A DNA stretch of 64,000 nucleotides from Halomarinibacterium sp041392125 (GTDB taxonomy: Bacteria; Bacteroidota; Bacteroidia; Flavobacteriales; Flavobacteriaceae). This document shows, piece after piece, positions 24,943 through 33,167 of this stretch (its first letter is position 1; each line of letters starts with the position of its first letter). The position numbers and the translations under genes are program-made. The stretch lies in assembly GCA_041392125.1 (NCBI GenBank), contig JAWKMR010000004.1:62001-126000 (forward strand). The letters are read 5' to 3'. The notes under the pieces are model-generated. The model made no database searches, had not been told where the DNA came from, and saw nothing but the letters and a program-made list of their open reading frames with translations.

Positions 24943-25454
24943 TAGTGTAAAACCGAAGCTACCGGATATCGTTTTAATTTTTCTTTCCCTTGTAAAAAAT
25001 CCAATTGCATAATAAAATTACACTGCACTACTTCTCCTCCCAGTTTTTCAATAAGTTGACAAACGGCTCTTGCGGTACCTCCTGTAGCAAGGACATCGTC
25101 ATGAACCAAAACCTTTTCGCCTTTCGTAATGGCATCTTCGTGTATTTCCAGTGCATCCCAGCCATATTCCAACTCATAAGGTTGCTTTAAAGTAGTGAAG
25201 GGCAACTTTCCCGGTTTACGCACGGGTACAAAACCCACACCCAGTTGTTGTGCAAGTAACGTTCCGAAGAAAAATCCGCGCGACTCCACTCCTACTACTT
25301 TGTCAATTTTATAGTCCTTTACCAAATCTAAAAGACTTTTTAGGCAATAAGCAGTCGCTTCTGCAGAGGCCAGTAGCGGGGTAATGTCTTTAAATACAAT
25401 CCCTTGTTTAGGAAAATCGGGGATAATACGAATAAAGTCTTCGATATCAAGCAT
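24939..25454 (-). CDS. apt: Adenine phosphoribosyltransferase
   Basis: 171 residues, normal Apt length. The PRPP-binding motif is VLVHDDVLATGGTARA, and the upstream VGVESRGFFFG and IIPDFPKQGIVFKDITPLL segments are diagnostic for Apt. It salvages adenine to AMP using PRPP. It is transcribed away from the tRNA-Arg gene, and its stop overlaps the 50-residue ORF by TTAA. Confidence 0.96.
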   Translation of the reverse strand: MLDIEDFIRIIPDFPKQGIVFKDITPLLASAEATAYCLKSLLDLVKDYKIDKVVGVESRGFFFGTLLAQQLGVGFVPVRKPGKLPFTTLKQPYELEYGWDALEIHEDAITKGEKVLVHDDVLATGGTARAVCQLIEKLGGEVVQCNFIMQLDFLQGKEKLKRYPVASVLHY

Positions 25455-25472
25455 ATTTTTAAATAATGTTCA

Positions 25473-25502
25473 TTGCTTTAAAGGTAAAAAGAAATATATT
25501 TG
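25473..25502 (+). promoter_or_regulatory. Bacteroidota promoter for tRNA-Arg
   Basis: TTG (25473-25475), a 19-base spacer, then TATATTTG (25495-25502): a full match to the TTG/TAnnTTTG architecture. A second -7 box TATTTTTG lies at 25523-25530, closer to the tRNA. Confidence 0.7.
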
Positions 25503-25547
25503 CAGCCCGAAAGAAAATCGGTTATTTTTGTAATCGATTTTACATAA

Positions 25548-25621
25548 GGCCTCGTGGCGCAACTGAATAGCGCATCTGATTACGGCTCAGAAGGTTGCAG
25601 GTTTGAATCCTGCCGAGGTCA
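25548..25621 (+). tRNA. tRNA-Arg (anticodon ACG)
   Basis: A full cloverleaf: acceptor GGCCTCG with CGAGGTC, D arm GCGC/GCGC, anticodon stem TCTGA/TCAGA around loop TTACGGC (anticodon ACG), and T arm GCAGG/CCTGC around TTTGAAT. Discriminator base A. CCA is not encoded. ACG is expected to be edited to ICG and read CGU, CGC and CGA. A terminator follows at once. I see no integrase or attachment-site duplication next to it. Confidence 0.95.
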
Positions 25622-25629
25622 CTTAAAGT

Positions 25630-25657
25630 AAAACCCTGTATTTTCAAACAGGGTTTT
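25630..25657 (+). terminator. Terminator after tRNA-Arg
   Basis: AAAACCCTGT (25630-25639) and ACAGGGTTTT (25648-25657) form a perfect 10-bp stem with an 8-base loop. The 213 bases from 25658 to the next gene hold no feature I can support. Confidence 0.85.
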
Positions 25658-25870
25658 AGTATTTTATAGAGTGTCTAAAACGAACGGCATTTGGAAACGA
25701 AAAGTAAAGACAAAATTGTATCGTAAAATTGACGAATATTCCATTTTCTGTAAGGAAATTAAGTGATTTTCAAGCAAAGTGAAGAAAATCCTGTCAAGGG
25801 CGCTACAAGTAGAACCAATTAAACATTTTTTAAGCTTCTTAAGATTTTTTATTTTTATAAAAAGTCTTTT

Positions 25871-26326
25871 ATGAAACTTCCGCAACGCCTCGAAAACGCC
25901 TTAAACAAATTATACAAAGCATATCTTACAAATCAGCTTCATCCGGAAGATGCTTGCCGTTGTGCGGTGGGAAATATCTTAAACAATAATGATTCTTGGA
26001 AACATTTAAGTGATTCTCATGGATCTTTAGAATTAAATTATATAGGAAAGGTTCACCAAGCATTTGGAAAAAAATTTCAAGGGTATTCCCCATCCGAATT
26101 ATTGGCTATTGAAGCTGCTTTCTTAAAAGGATGTGGCTATAGTTTACCATTTTCCTACCAAGGAAAAAAACCCAAATTTCCAAAAGGAGAAATGACGCTT
26201 TTCAATGGTTTACAAGAAGCTATTTCTTTGCTTTGTAGTTTGGATAATGTGAAAAATGTAATGGAGATAACTCAATTATTCCATGTTGAAAAGATAAAAA
26301 AAGAAAAAATGAGTGTTGTTATATAA
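25871..26326 (+). CDS. Conserved flavobacterial protein, 151 aa
   Basis: A soluble 151-residue protein with a conserved N-terminal region: LENALNKLYKAYLTNQLHPE, then DACRCAVGNILNN with a Cys pair, and SDSHGSLELNYIG. From memory, homologues have been named NADH-quinone reductase subunit F. However, no ferredoxin-type cysteine cluster, FAD or NAD domain is visible and the length is far too short, so I treat that name as an error. It ends convergently with clpS, overlapping 8 bases. Function unknown. Confidence 0.8.
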   Translation: MKLPQRLENALNKLYKAYLTNQLHPEDACRCAVGNILNNNDSWKHLSDSHGSLELNYIGKVHQAFGKKFQGYSPSELLAIEAAFLKGCGYSLPFSYQGKKPKFPKGEMTLFNGLQEAISLLCSLDNVKNVMEITQLFHVEKIKKEKMSVVI

Positions 26327-26594
26327 TTTCAGCACTTAATCCTGCTTCCAATAGTTTACTACAGCGCGGTTTTAAGTCTTCAAAAGAACCCGATTTTACG
26401 GTGCATTTCCCTTTATAATGTACAATCATAGCGCATTGTTCGGCTTGAATGGGAGTATGTTCGCAAGTTGCCACCAACATTTCAATGACGTGATCGAAGG
26501 TGTTTACATCATCATTGTATAACACAATCTGGTTTTCGAAATCTTCTTGTTCAGCAACAAGAATGTCTTCTTGGTATTTCTCCTTGATACTCAT
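26319..26594 (-). CDS. clpS: ATP-dependent Clp protease adaptor ClpS
   Basis: 91 residues from the ATG at 26594; the longer frame from 26648 would run into prmA and adds a non-homologous leader. The core has the N-degron pocket region QIVLYNDDVNTFDHVIEMLV and the MIVHYKGKCTVKSG strand. ClpS delivers N-end-rule substrates to ClpAP/ClpC. It follows prmA with a 4-base gap, consistent with an operon tpiA-prmA-clpS. Confidence 0.95.
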   Translation of the reverse strand: MSIKEKYQEDILVAEQEDFENQIVLYNDDVNTFDHVIEMLVATCEHTPIQAEQCAMIVHYKGKCTVKSGSFEDLKPRCSKLLEAGLSAEII

Positions 26595-26598
26595 TGCA

Positions 26599-27435
26599 CT
26601 AAAATACAAATTTTGCGGCAACCCAATTATTTTTTTCTTTGTTTTCAACGAAGCTAAGCCCTAGATTATTGCAACATTCTGTAATAATAGGTAGGTCTTC
26701 TAAATAAAAACCACTTACATACAACTCTCCTCCTTTTTGGAGACAAGCCACATAGGTTTGCATATCATTCAGTAATATATTTCTATTAATATTAGCAATA
26801 ATCGTATTGTAAATTGGTTTTTTGGGCAATAGCGAAGCATCTCCCAAGGACACGGTAATTTGTTTGCAATTATTGCGCTCTACATTTTCTTCGGAATTTT
26901 CCACACACCAATTGTCAATATCAATAGCATCCAATTTTGAAGCACCTCGCATTTCGGCTAAAATAGCCAGAACTGCAGTTCCGCAACCCATATCGAGTAC
27001 TGTTTTTTCTTCAAAATGATTCTCCAAAATAAATTGAAGTATCATAAAGGTTGTTTCGTGATGCCCCGTCCCAAAAGACATTTTAGGTTCTATGACTATT
27101 TCATAGGGAACTTGGAAAGGCTCATGAAAGGGCGCGCGAACTGCACAGGTATCATCTACCTCAATGGGTTGAAAATTCTTTTCCCATTCCTCATTCCAAT
27201 TTACTTGTTCAATTTCTTTGAATGAAAAATGAATAACAAATTCGGTATTTTTCAGAATTTCAATTTCATCCAAGATACCGTTGTTCCACTCTTCTTTTTG
27301 AATGTACGCCAAAACACCTTCTTCGGTTTCAATAAAACTTTCAAAACCTGCATAGCCTAATTCTGCTATTAAAATTTCAGAAGCGGGTTGAAGGGGTTTT
27401 ACACTAAAATTATATTCGATATATACTGAACTCAT
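26599..27435 (-). CDS. prmA: Ribosomal protein L11 methyltransferase
   Basis: 278 residues. The SAM-binding motif is VLDMGCGTAVLAILAEMRGA, preceded by the PrmA-specific MSFGTGHHETT, and the catalytic loop appears as IIANINRNILLNDM. PrmA trimethylates L11. The start codon overlaps the tpiA stop by one base (TAATG type), indicating coupled translation. Confidence 0.95.
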   Translation of the reverse strand: MSSVYIEYNFSVKPLQPASEILIAELGYAGFESFIETEEGVLAYIQKEEWNNGILDEIEILKNTEFVIHFSFKEIEQVNWNEEWEKNFQPIEVDDTCAVRAPFHEPFQVPYEIVIEPKMSFGTGHHETTFMILQFILENHFEEKTVLDMGCGTAVLAILAEMRGASKLDAIDIDNWCVENSEENVERNNCKQITVSLGDASLLPKKPIYNTIIANINRNILLNDMQTYVACLQKGGELYVSGFYLEDLPIITECCNNLGLSFVENKEKNNWVAAKFVF

Positions 27436-28196
27436 TACATAGCTTTAATAATAGCAGCAAAATCGGATGCCTTTAAGGAGGCTCCGCCAATCAATCCGCC
27501 ATCCACATCGGGTTTGCCAAAAATCTCGGCAGCATTATCGGGTTTTACACTTCCTCCGTATAAAATGGATATTGAATTTGCTAAACTTTCTGAATAGTGA
27601 TTGGAAAGTGTCTTTCGAATAAAGGCGTGCATTTCCTGGGCCTGCTCCGGAGTTGCCGTCATCCCGGTACCAATCGCCCAAACAGGTTCGTAGGCTAAAA
27701 TAATGTGTTTCCATTGTGCCTCTGAGAGATGAAAAAGGGCTTTTTCAAGCTGATTTTCGACAACCTTAAAATGATTTCCGGAGTTACGTTCCTCCAGTTT
27801 TTCACCAAAACAAAACACTACTTCCAACTCATTTTTTAGGGCTGTGTCTACTTTTTCTTTCAGTAATTCATCGGTTTCATGAAAATATTCACGACGCTCA
27901 CTATGGCCTAAAATCACAGCATTTATGCCAATATTGGTAAGCATTGATGCTGAAATTTCCCCGGTATAAGCCCCGCTTTCTGCCTGATGCAGATTTTGTG
28001 CACCCACTTCAATCTGGTAATTTCTATTTCCTGAATCCATCACATATCCCACATTTATAAAGGGAGGAAATACCATGACTCGGTTTCCATTTAAATCATG
28101 ATTTTGAATTTCGGCACTGATATCGGTTACTAATTGAAGCGATTGATCTCTGTTTAAATTCATTTTCCAGTTTCCTGCTACTATTTTAGTTCTCAT
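27435..28196 (-). CDS. tpiA: Triosephosphate isomerase
   Basis: 253 residues, the standard length. Catalytic residues appear in VAGNWKMN (Asn/Lys), VILGHSERR (His) and LAYEPVWAIGTG (Glu), with the phosphate loop ISILYGGSVKPDNA and GGLIGGASL. It interconverts DHAP and glyceraldehyde 3-phosphate in glycolysis. First gene of the tpiA-prmA-clpS run. Confidence 0.98.
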   Translation of the reverse strand: MRTKIVAGNWKMNLNRDQSLQLVTDISAEIQNHDLNGNRVMVFPPFINVGYVMDSGNRNYQIEVGAQNLHQAESGAYTGEISASMLTNIGINAVILGHSERREYFHETDELLKEKVDTALKNELEVVFCFGEKLEERNSGNHFKVVENQLEKALFHLSEAQWKHIILAYEPVWAIGTGMTATPEQAQEMHAFIRKTLSNHYSESLANSISILYGGSVKPDNAAEIFGKPDVDGGLIGGASLKASDFAAIIKAM

Positions 28197-28268
28197 AATT
28201 GGGTTTGTTAGATTTTTGGATGGTTGGTGTTGCGAAATTATGCACTCATTATATCATTAATTCATTGT

Positions 28269-29345
28269 TCATTGTCTGCTAATTTTCGGATCCAACCAAC
28301 CGTACATAATATCGACAAAAATATTGATTAAAATAAACAACGTAGCAATAACTAGCACAGCTCCCATAATAATGGGTAAATCTAGCGTATTCAAAGCATC
28401 TACAATTTCTTTTCCCAGGCCATTCCACCCAAAAATATATTCCACAAAAACAGCACCGGCCAACATAGAAGCAAACCAGCCCGAGATGGCAGTCACCACC
28501 GGGTTTAAGGAATTTTTTAAGGCATGTTTACGAATAATCTTAGCAAAGGAAAGCCCTTTGGCTTTTGCGGTACGAATGTAATCCTGACTTAATACTTCAA
28601 GCAACGAATTTCGCATAAGTTGCGTTACAACCCCCAAGGGGCGAATCCCTAAAACGATGGATGGAAGTATCAAATTTTTCCATTGAATGTAGGTTCCTTC
28701 TCCAAAATCATCTACTTCATAAAGGCTTCCTGTCATATTTAAATTTGTGTATTGATGAAGGACAAACCCGAAAAGCCACGCAAAAATAATGGCACTAAAA
28801 AATGAGGGAACACTCATCCCAAGCGTACTCACCAATTGAATGAACTTGTCTAAAAAACGATCCTTAAAAAGTACCGAAACAATCCCCAAAAACACCCCTA
28901 AAATCATGGCTATGGTAATGGCCGAAATGGCTAAAATAGCGGTATTTGGGAGCGTTTCAGCAATGACACTACTTACGGATTTTCCGTTTTTCTGAAAAGA
29001 TTCGCGCAAGTACGGAAGTTTTAAAACGACATGGGTGGTAGCAGTTGAAAAAAGCACTGTAGCGACATATTTTCCTGCTTTCAAAAAGGTGTAATCCGCT
29101 GCTGTTTTACTATGAAACGAAAGTGGTGACAAATCGTTTAGATAGAGCACATACTGTTCGCCCAAAGATTTATCGAATCCGTACTTTTTCTTAACAATTG
29201 CAACTTGCTCTGCAGTTTCGTTTTGTCCTAACATCATCCGGGCAGGGTCGCCGGGAAGAATATTAAAAAGCAGAAAAATAACAGTAACTACTCCAAATAA
29301 TGTGAGTATGGCATACCCTATTTTTTGAAGCACGTATCGAAGCAA
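28269..29345 (-). CDS. ABC transporter permease (Dpp/Opp type), orphan
   Basis: 358 residues with about six membrane segments and the classical N-terminus of peptide-type permeases (ILTLFGVVTVIFLLFNILPG, DPARMMLGQ). The EAA-like loop for coupling to the ATPase is DYIRTAKAKGLSFAKIIRKH. A large extracytoplasmic insert lies between helices 1 and 2. In the window it has no partner permease, ATPase or binding protein, so it must work with components encoded elsewhere. One base separates it from the DoxX-like gene upstream. Confidence 0.9.
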   Translation of the reverse strand: MLRYVLQKIGYAILTLFGVVTVIFLLFNILPGDPARMMLGQNETAEQVAIVKKKYGFDKSLGEQYVLYLNDLSPLSFHSKTAADYTFLKAGKYVATVLFSTATTHVVLKLPYLRESFQKNGKSVSSVIAETLPNTAILAISAITIAMILGVFLGIVSVLFKDRFLDKFIQLVSTLGMSVPSFFSAIIFAWLFGFVLHQYTNLNMTGSLYEVDDFGEGTYIQWKNLILPSIVLGIRPLGVVTQLMRNSLLEVLSQDYIRTAKAKGLSFAKIIRKHALKNSLNPVVTAISGWFASMLAGAVFVEYIFGWNGLGKEIVDALNTLDLPIIMGAVLVIATLFILINIFVDIMYGWLDPKISRQ

Positions 29346-29346
29346 G

Positions 29347-30450
29347 TTAGTTTATTTTAAAATCCTCGGTATCGTTCCAGTGTTCTTTTTGAAGAATGGT
29401 TCCTCTGTGTAATTCTAAAATGCCCGGGTTGCTCCTAACAATGGTTTTAAGCGTGGTCATATCGCAGAAATAAAACTGAAAGTCTAACTTTTGTTTTGCG
29501 GCCAATTGTTCTGTTTCAGCAGTACTTGAAGCCGACAGCCCAATTACTTTATAGCCTTTCTTTAAGGCTTCATCGGTTACCTTTTTAATGTTTGAAAAAC
29601 CTTCAATTTCAGTATTGTCAAGATTATAGGCAATGACTACGATGAGTTTGTCTTCATTCAGAAATTGTTCGGTAAAATCTTCGCCGTCTCTTTCAATGGT
29701 AAAATCGTGGATGGGTGGTTCGTAAGGCTTACGAATGAAATCGGTCTCCACTCCTATTCGGGTTCCCCCGGCAGGTTGCGGATCTAAACCTGTGGTATTA
29801 ATAATCACTTCTTCTTTTCCATTTATTTCATACTTCCATTGGTATTCAATAATAGGAGGCAATGCATCTGCAGGAACCGTCATTCCCTCGGTGATGTTAT
29901 TTCCAATTTTATAGGCTCTAAAATCTACCACCGGTAAATGCATTAACACGTGATACCCCAGCCATAAACAAAATACTAAGGAAATGAGTACGGCTATGCT
30001 TCGGAAATTGGCTGTAAAAAAAGGTTTTAAGTGCTTTCTTCCGAAGAAAATAATAAGGATGAGGGCCAATAAAACTATATCTTTCCAAAAGGATTCCCAG
30101 GGAGTTAATTTTAGCGCATCGCCGAAACAACCACAGTCGGTTACTTTATTAAAATACGCCGAATAAAAAGTGAGAAAGGTAAAAAATACAATCATGGCCA
30201 ATAAGCTCCAAAGCGTAAATTTTTTGGCATAGCCAAGAATGAGCATCACCCCAAGCATGACTTCAAAAACGACCACAAAAAGGGCCAGCATTAAAGCGTA
30301 GGGAACTAAAAATTCTAGGTTAAGAACATCTGGCGCAAAATAATCCTGTAACTTGAAGGAAAACCCAACGGGATCGTTCAGTTTTATGAGTCCGCTAATG
30401 ATAAATAACAATCCAACAACTATTCTGCTAAAGCCTACGAGGTATTTCAT
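29347..30450 (-). CDS. DoxX/BT_3928-type membrane protein
   Basis: 367 residues. The N-terminal half has a DoxX/MauE-like four-helix membrane domain (GLLFIISGLIKLNDPVGFSF; VTDCGCFGDALKL). A fifth segment (AVLISLVFCLWLGYHVLM) leads to a C-terminal thioredoxin-like soluble domain (LIVVIAYNLDNTEIEG, YKVIGLSASS) that lacks an obvious CxxC. This matches the BT_3928 family conserved in Bacteroidota. It may take part in envelope redox chemistry; the exact role is unknown. Confidence 0.85.
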   Translation of the reverse strand: MKYLVGFSRIVVGLLFIISGLIKLNDPVGFSFKLQDYFAPDVLNLEFLVPYALMLALFVVVFEVMLGVMLILGYAKKFTLWSLLAMIVFFTFLTFYSAYFNKVTDCGCFGDALKLTPWESFWKDIVLLALILIIFFGRKHLKPFFTANFRSIAVLISLVFCLWLGYHVLMHLPVVDFRAYKIGNNITEGMTVPADALPPIIEYQWKYEINGKEEVIINTTGLDPQPAGGTRIGVETDFIRKPYEPPIHDFTIERDGEDFTEQFLNEDKLIVVIAYNLDNTEIEGFSNIKKVTDEALKKGYKVIGLSASSTAETEQLAAKQKLDFQFYFCDMTTLKTIVRSNPGILELHRGTILQKEHWNDTEDFKIN

Positions 30451-30495
30451 AATTAAAAAAAATCAAATTAAAAGCACTAAATTCCAAAAAAGATA

Positions 30496-30836
30496 TTAAA
30501 ATTTATTAATTATAGAAGATAAAATCTTTCTCAACTCCTCAGATTCTTGCATTAAATCATCTAAACTTTTATTATCGTTGTTAGAAACTTTCAACAATCT
30601 AATCCAATACTTAGATTCTTTAGCTTCCTTTCTAGCAATTTTTAACCTAAAAATAAAATCCTTTTCTCCTAATTTTTCATTAGCTTCAATATAATTTGCA
30701 CCTATTGAACCAGAGGATCTTACTAGTTGTTTTCCATCTTCTAAATTTGAAATAGTGGTTTTAAATCTTTAACAAACTTTCTACAATTTGACGCAAATTG
30801 AAATGTTCTTTCTTCTAAATCGAACGCTTTCTCCAT
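30496..30836 (-). pseudogene. Frameshifted four-helix-bundle (S23-type) gene
   Basis: An ATG at 30836 opens MEKAFDLEERTFQFASNCRK and stops after 31 codons. From about 30765 the adjacent frame continues as ISNLEDGKQLVRSSGSIGAN, then YIEANEKLGEKDFIFRLKIA, to a TAA at 30496. Together these make one complete four-helix-bundle protein of about 113 residues. The total of 341 bases is not a multiple of three, consistent with a one-base loss near the run at 30757-30767. It lies between DUF1599 and BT_3928-like genes that are otherwise neighbours. An intact relative is at 14704-15060. Confidence 0.75.
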
Positions 30837-30852
30837 TTGGAAATTTGGAATT

Positions 30853-31401
30853 TTATAATTGGGATTTGTGATTGAGATGAATCATAGCAAAAACACTATA
30901 ATTAATCATATCTTGATAATTGGCGTCAATGCCTTCGCTTACTAAGGTTTTTCCGTGGTTATCTTCAATTTGTTTAACGCGCAACAATTTTTGAAGAATT
31001 AAATCGGTTAATGAACTTACTCGCATATCTCGCCAAGCCTCCCCATAATCGTGATTCTTATTCATCATTAATTGTTTGGTAATAGTCACTTTTTCATCGT
31101 ACAACTTTGTAGCTTCTTCCAAAGATAAATCGGGTTGTTCCACCACGCCATTATCTAACTGAATGAGTGCCATGATTGAATAATTAATAATTCCAATAAA
31201 TTCACTAACCTCCCCTTCATCCACTTTACGTTCCGCATGTTGCTGAAGACTACGAATTCGCTGTGCTTTTATAAAAATTTGATCGGTTAATGAAGGTAAA
31301 CGCAAAATACGCCAAGCACTTCCGTAATCTTTCATTTTATTGATAAACAGTGTTCGGCAAGTTTCTATCACTGCATCGTATTGTTTTGAGGTATCCGGCA
31401 T
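30853..31401 (-). CDS. DUF1599 domain-containing protein
   Basis: 182 residues made of two tandem copies of the same module. The first has MKDYGSAWRILRLPSLTDQI and the second NHDYGEAWRDMRVSSLTDLI; each is followed by a helix ending in a basic residue pair and a later INYSIMALI/INYSVFAMI helix. DUF1599 is widespread in Bacteroidota and of unknown function, possibly nucleotide-binding by analogy to similarly compact helical families. First gene of the leftward run towards tpiA; the folP gene diverges from it. Confidence 0.88.
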   Translation of the reverse strand: MPDTSKQYDAVIETCRTLFINKMKDYGSAWRILRLPSLTDQIFIKAQRIRSLQQHAERKVDEGEVSEFIGIINYSIMALIQLDNGVVEQPDLSLEEATKLYDEKVTITKQLMMNKNHDYGEAWRDMRVSSLTDLILQKLLRVKQIEDNHGKTLVSEGIDANYQDMINYSVFAMIHLNHKSQL

Positions 31402-31448
31402 TCGCTTTTTAAGATTTTGCGTAAATTTCGCTTAAATTGTTAAGAGTT

Positions 31449-31476
31449 CAAAGTTTCAAACTAGCAAAGTTTCAAA
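31449..31476. repeat. Direct repeat CAAAGTTTCAAA
   Basis: Two exact 12-base copies (31449-31460 and 31465-31476), 16 bases apart, lie between the divergent DUF1599 and folP genes. Probably part of a short degenerate tandem repeat. Confidence 0.6.
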
Positions 31477-31541
31477 GAGACTGTGTTTCATTCAATAAAA
31501 ACCAAAAATACCAGCTATCTAACTATCCAAAAATCCAATAG

Positions 31542-32366
31542 ATGACCCTCAATTGCAAAGGAACCCTTGTAGATCTCAGTACACCAAAAGTCATGGGGAT
31601 TTTAAATATAACCCCCGATTCGTTTTATGACGGCGGAAAGTTTACTTCTGAAAAACAACTATTGACACAGGCAGAAAAAATGCTGAAAGAAGGAGCGACC
31701 TTTTTAGACATTGGTGGCTATAGTTCAAGACCGGGTGCCGAGGATATTTTGAAGGCAGAAGAATTGAATCGCGTAATCCCTGCTATTGAAGCTATTTTGA
31801 AACAATTTCCTGAAGCACTTATTTCGGTAGATACCTTCCGAAATGAAGTTGCCAAAAAAAGTATAGAAACAGGAGCAGCCTTGGTTAATGATATTTCTGC
31901 GGGCAATTTAGACAATAATATGATGACAATCGTTGCAAAACTTCAAGTTCCTTATGTTATGATGCACATGAAGGGTACTCCGCAAACGATGAACAGCTTA
32001 ACAGACTATGAAAACATGACCAAAGAAGTGATTTTTTACTTTTCAGAAAAATTGGCCGAAGCCCGTGCTTTAGGAATGAATGATATGGTAATTGATCCGG
32101 GTTTTGGCTTCGCAAAAACCCGGACACAAAATTTTGAATTACTGGAAAATCTTGAACTTTTTAAGTCTTTGGAAGTGCCTTTACTTGTTGGGCTTTCTCG
32201 AAAATCGATGATTTATAAAACCCTCAACACCATTCCTGAAAAAGCTCTCAATGGTACGACAACACTTCATGCTATTGCGTTATTAAAAGGTGCTTCTATT
32301 GTACGCGTACACGATGTAAAAGAAGCCATGGAGTGTATTACTTTGCTTGAAAATTTCAAAAATTAA
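31542..32366 (+). CDS. folP: Dihydropteroate synthase
   Basis: 274 residues. Signature segments: VMGILNITPDSFYDGGKF, FLDIGGYSSRPGAE, NDISAGN, VPYVMMHMKGTP, MVIDPGFGFAKT and the closing VRVHDVKEA. It condenses p-aminobenzoate with the pterin pyrophosphate in folate synthesis and is the sulfonamide target. cdaA follows 25 bases later on the same strand, a common pairing in Bacteroidota. Confidence 0.97.
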   Translation: MTLNCKGTLVDLSTPKVMGILNITPDSFYDGGKFTSEKQLLTQAEKMLKEGATFLDIGGYSSRPGAEDILKAEELNRVIPAIEAILKQFPEALISVDTFRNEVAKKSIETGAALVNDISAGNLDNNMMTIVAKLQVPYVMMHMKGTPQTMNSLTDYENMTKEVIFYFSEKLAEARALGMNDMVIDPGFGFAKTRTQNFELLENLELFKSLEVPLLVGLSRKSMIYKTLNTIPEKALNGTTTLHAIALLKGASIVRVHDVKEAMECITLLENFKN

Positions 32367-32391
32367 GTACCTTTACAAAAACCCATAGCCC

Positions 32392-33165
32392 TTGGAATTA
32401 TTAGACATTCGCATCATCGATATTATTGACGTTGTATTGGTTGCCTTCTTAATGTATTACCTCTACAAACTAGTAAAAGGCACCGTAGCCATTAATATTT
32501 TTATTGGTATTGTCATCCTTTTTGCTATCTGGAAACTCACCGAATTTCTCGACATGCTCTTAATGAGTCGGATTTTGGGAGGATTTTTGGGTGCCGGAAT
32601 GATTGCACTGGTAGTGGTTTTTCAGCAGGAAATACGTAAGTTTTTGCTCATGGTGGGTACCACTAACTTCTCCGCCCGAAAAAAAGTTTTCAAAAAACTG
32701 AATTTGTTTAACGAAAACGAAACTATCACCAATATCCCTATCATTCTTTCGGCATGTACCAAAATGAGTAAAAGTAATACCGGAGCTATTATTGTGTTAA
32801 AACGAAACAATAGTCTGGAGTTTGTGAAAATTACCGGAGACCCTATGAACGTGGAAGTAAACCAACCTATTTTGGAAAGTATTTTTTACAAAAATAGCCC
32901 ATTACACGATGGCGCCCTTATTATTGAAGATAATGTAATTACAGCCACCCGTGTCATTTTACCGGTTTCTAACGATAAAAACATCCCACAACGCTTTGGT
33001 TTACGACACAGAGCAGCTTTAGGAATTACTGAAAAAACCGATGCGGTTTGTATTGTTGTTTCTGAAGAAAACGGGCAAATTTCGTATTTAAAAGAAGGCG
33101 ATTTTGTGCTTTATGAAGATCTTGATGAATTGCAAAAACTGATTGAAAGCGATTTAAAAGACTAA
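32392..33165 (+). CDS. cdaA: Diadenylate cyclase CdaA
   Basis: 257 residues with N-terminal membrane helices followed by the DisA_N (DAC) domain. Catalytic motifs are LHDGALII (DGA) and LRHRAALG (RHR). It makes the second messenger c-di-AMP from two ATP. The start is a TTG; no ATG lies upstream within the open frame and the next one is about 20 codons in, inside the first helix. The gene order folP-cdaA suggests one transcript. Confidence 0.95.
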   Translation: MELLDIRIIDIIDVVLVAFLMYYLYKLVKGTVAINIFIGIVILFAIWKLTEFLDMLLMSRILGGFLGAGMIALVVVFQQEIRKFLLMVGTTNFSARKKVFKKLNLFNENETITNIPIILSACTKMSKSNTGAIIVLKRNNSLEFVKITGDPMNVEVNQPILESIFYKNSPLHDGALIIEDNVITATRVILPVSNDKNIPQRFGLRHRAALGITEKTDAVCIVVSEENGQISYLKEGDFVLYEDLDELQKLIESDLKD

Positions 33166-33167
33166 GC

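Noticed and set aside
25622..25870. Integration site at the tRNA-Arg 3' end
   Set aside because: No integrase and no second copy of the tRNA 3' end were found within the window; the region holds only the tRNA terminator.
25871..26326. Na+-translocating NADH-quinone reductase subunit F
   Set aside because: The protein is 151 residues and lacks the ferredoxin and FAD/NAD domains of NqrF.
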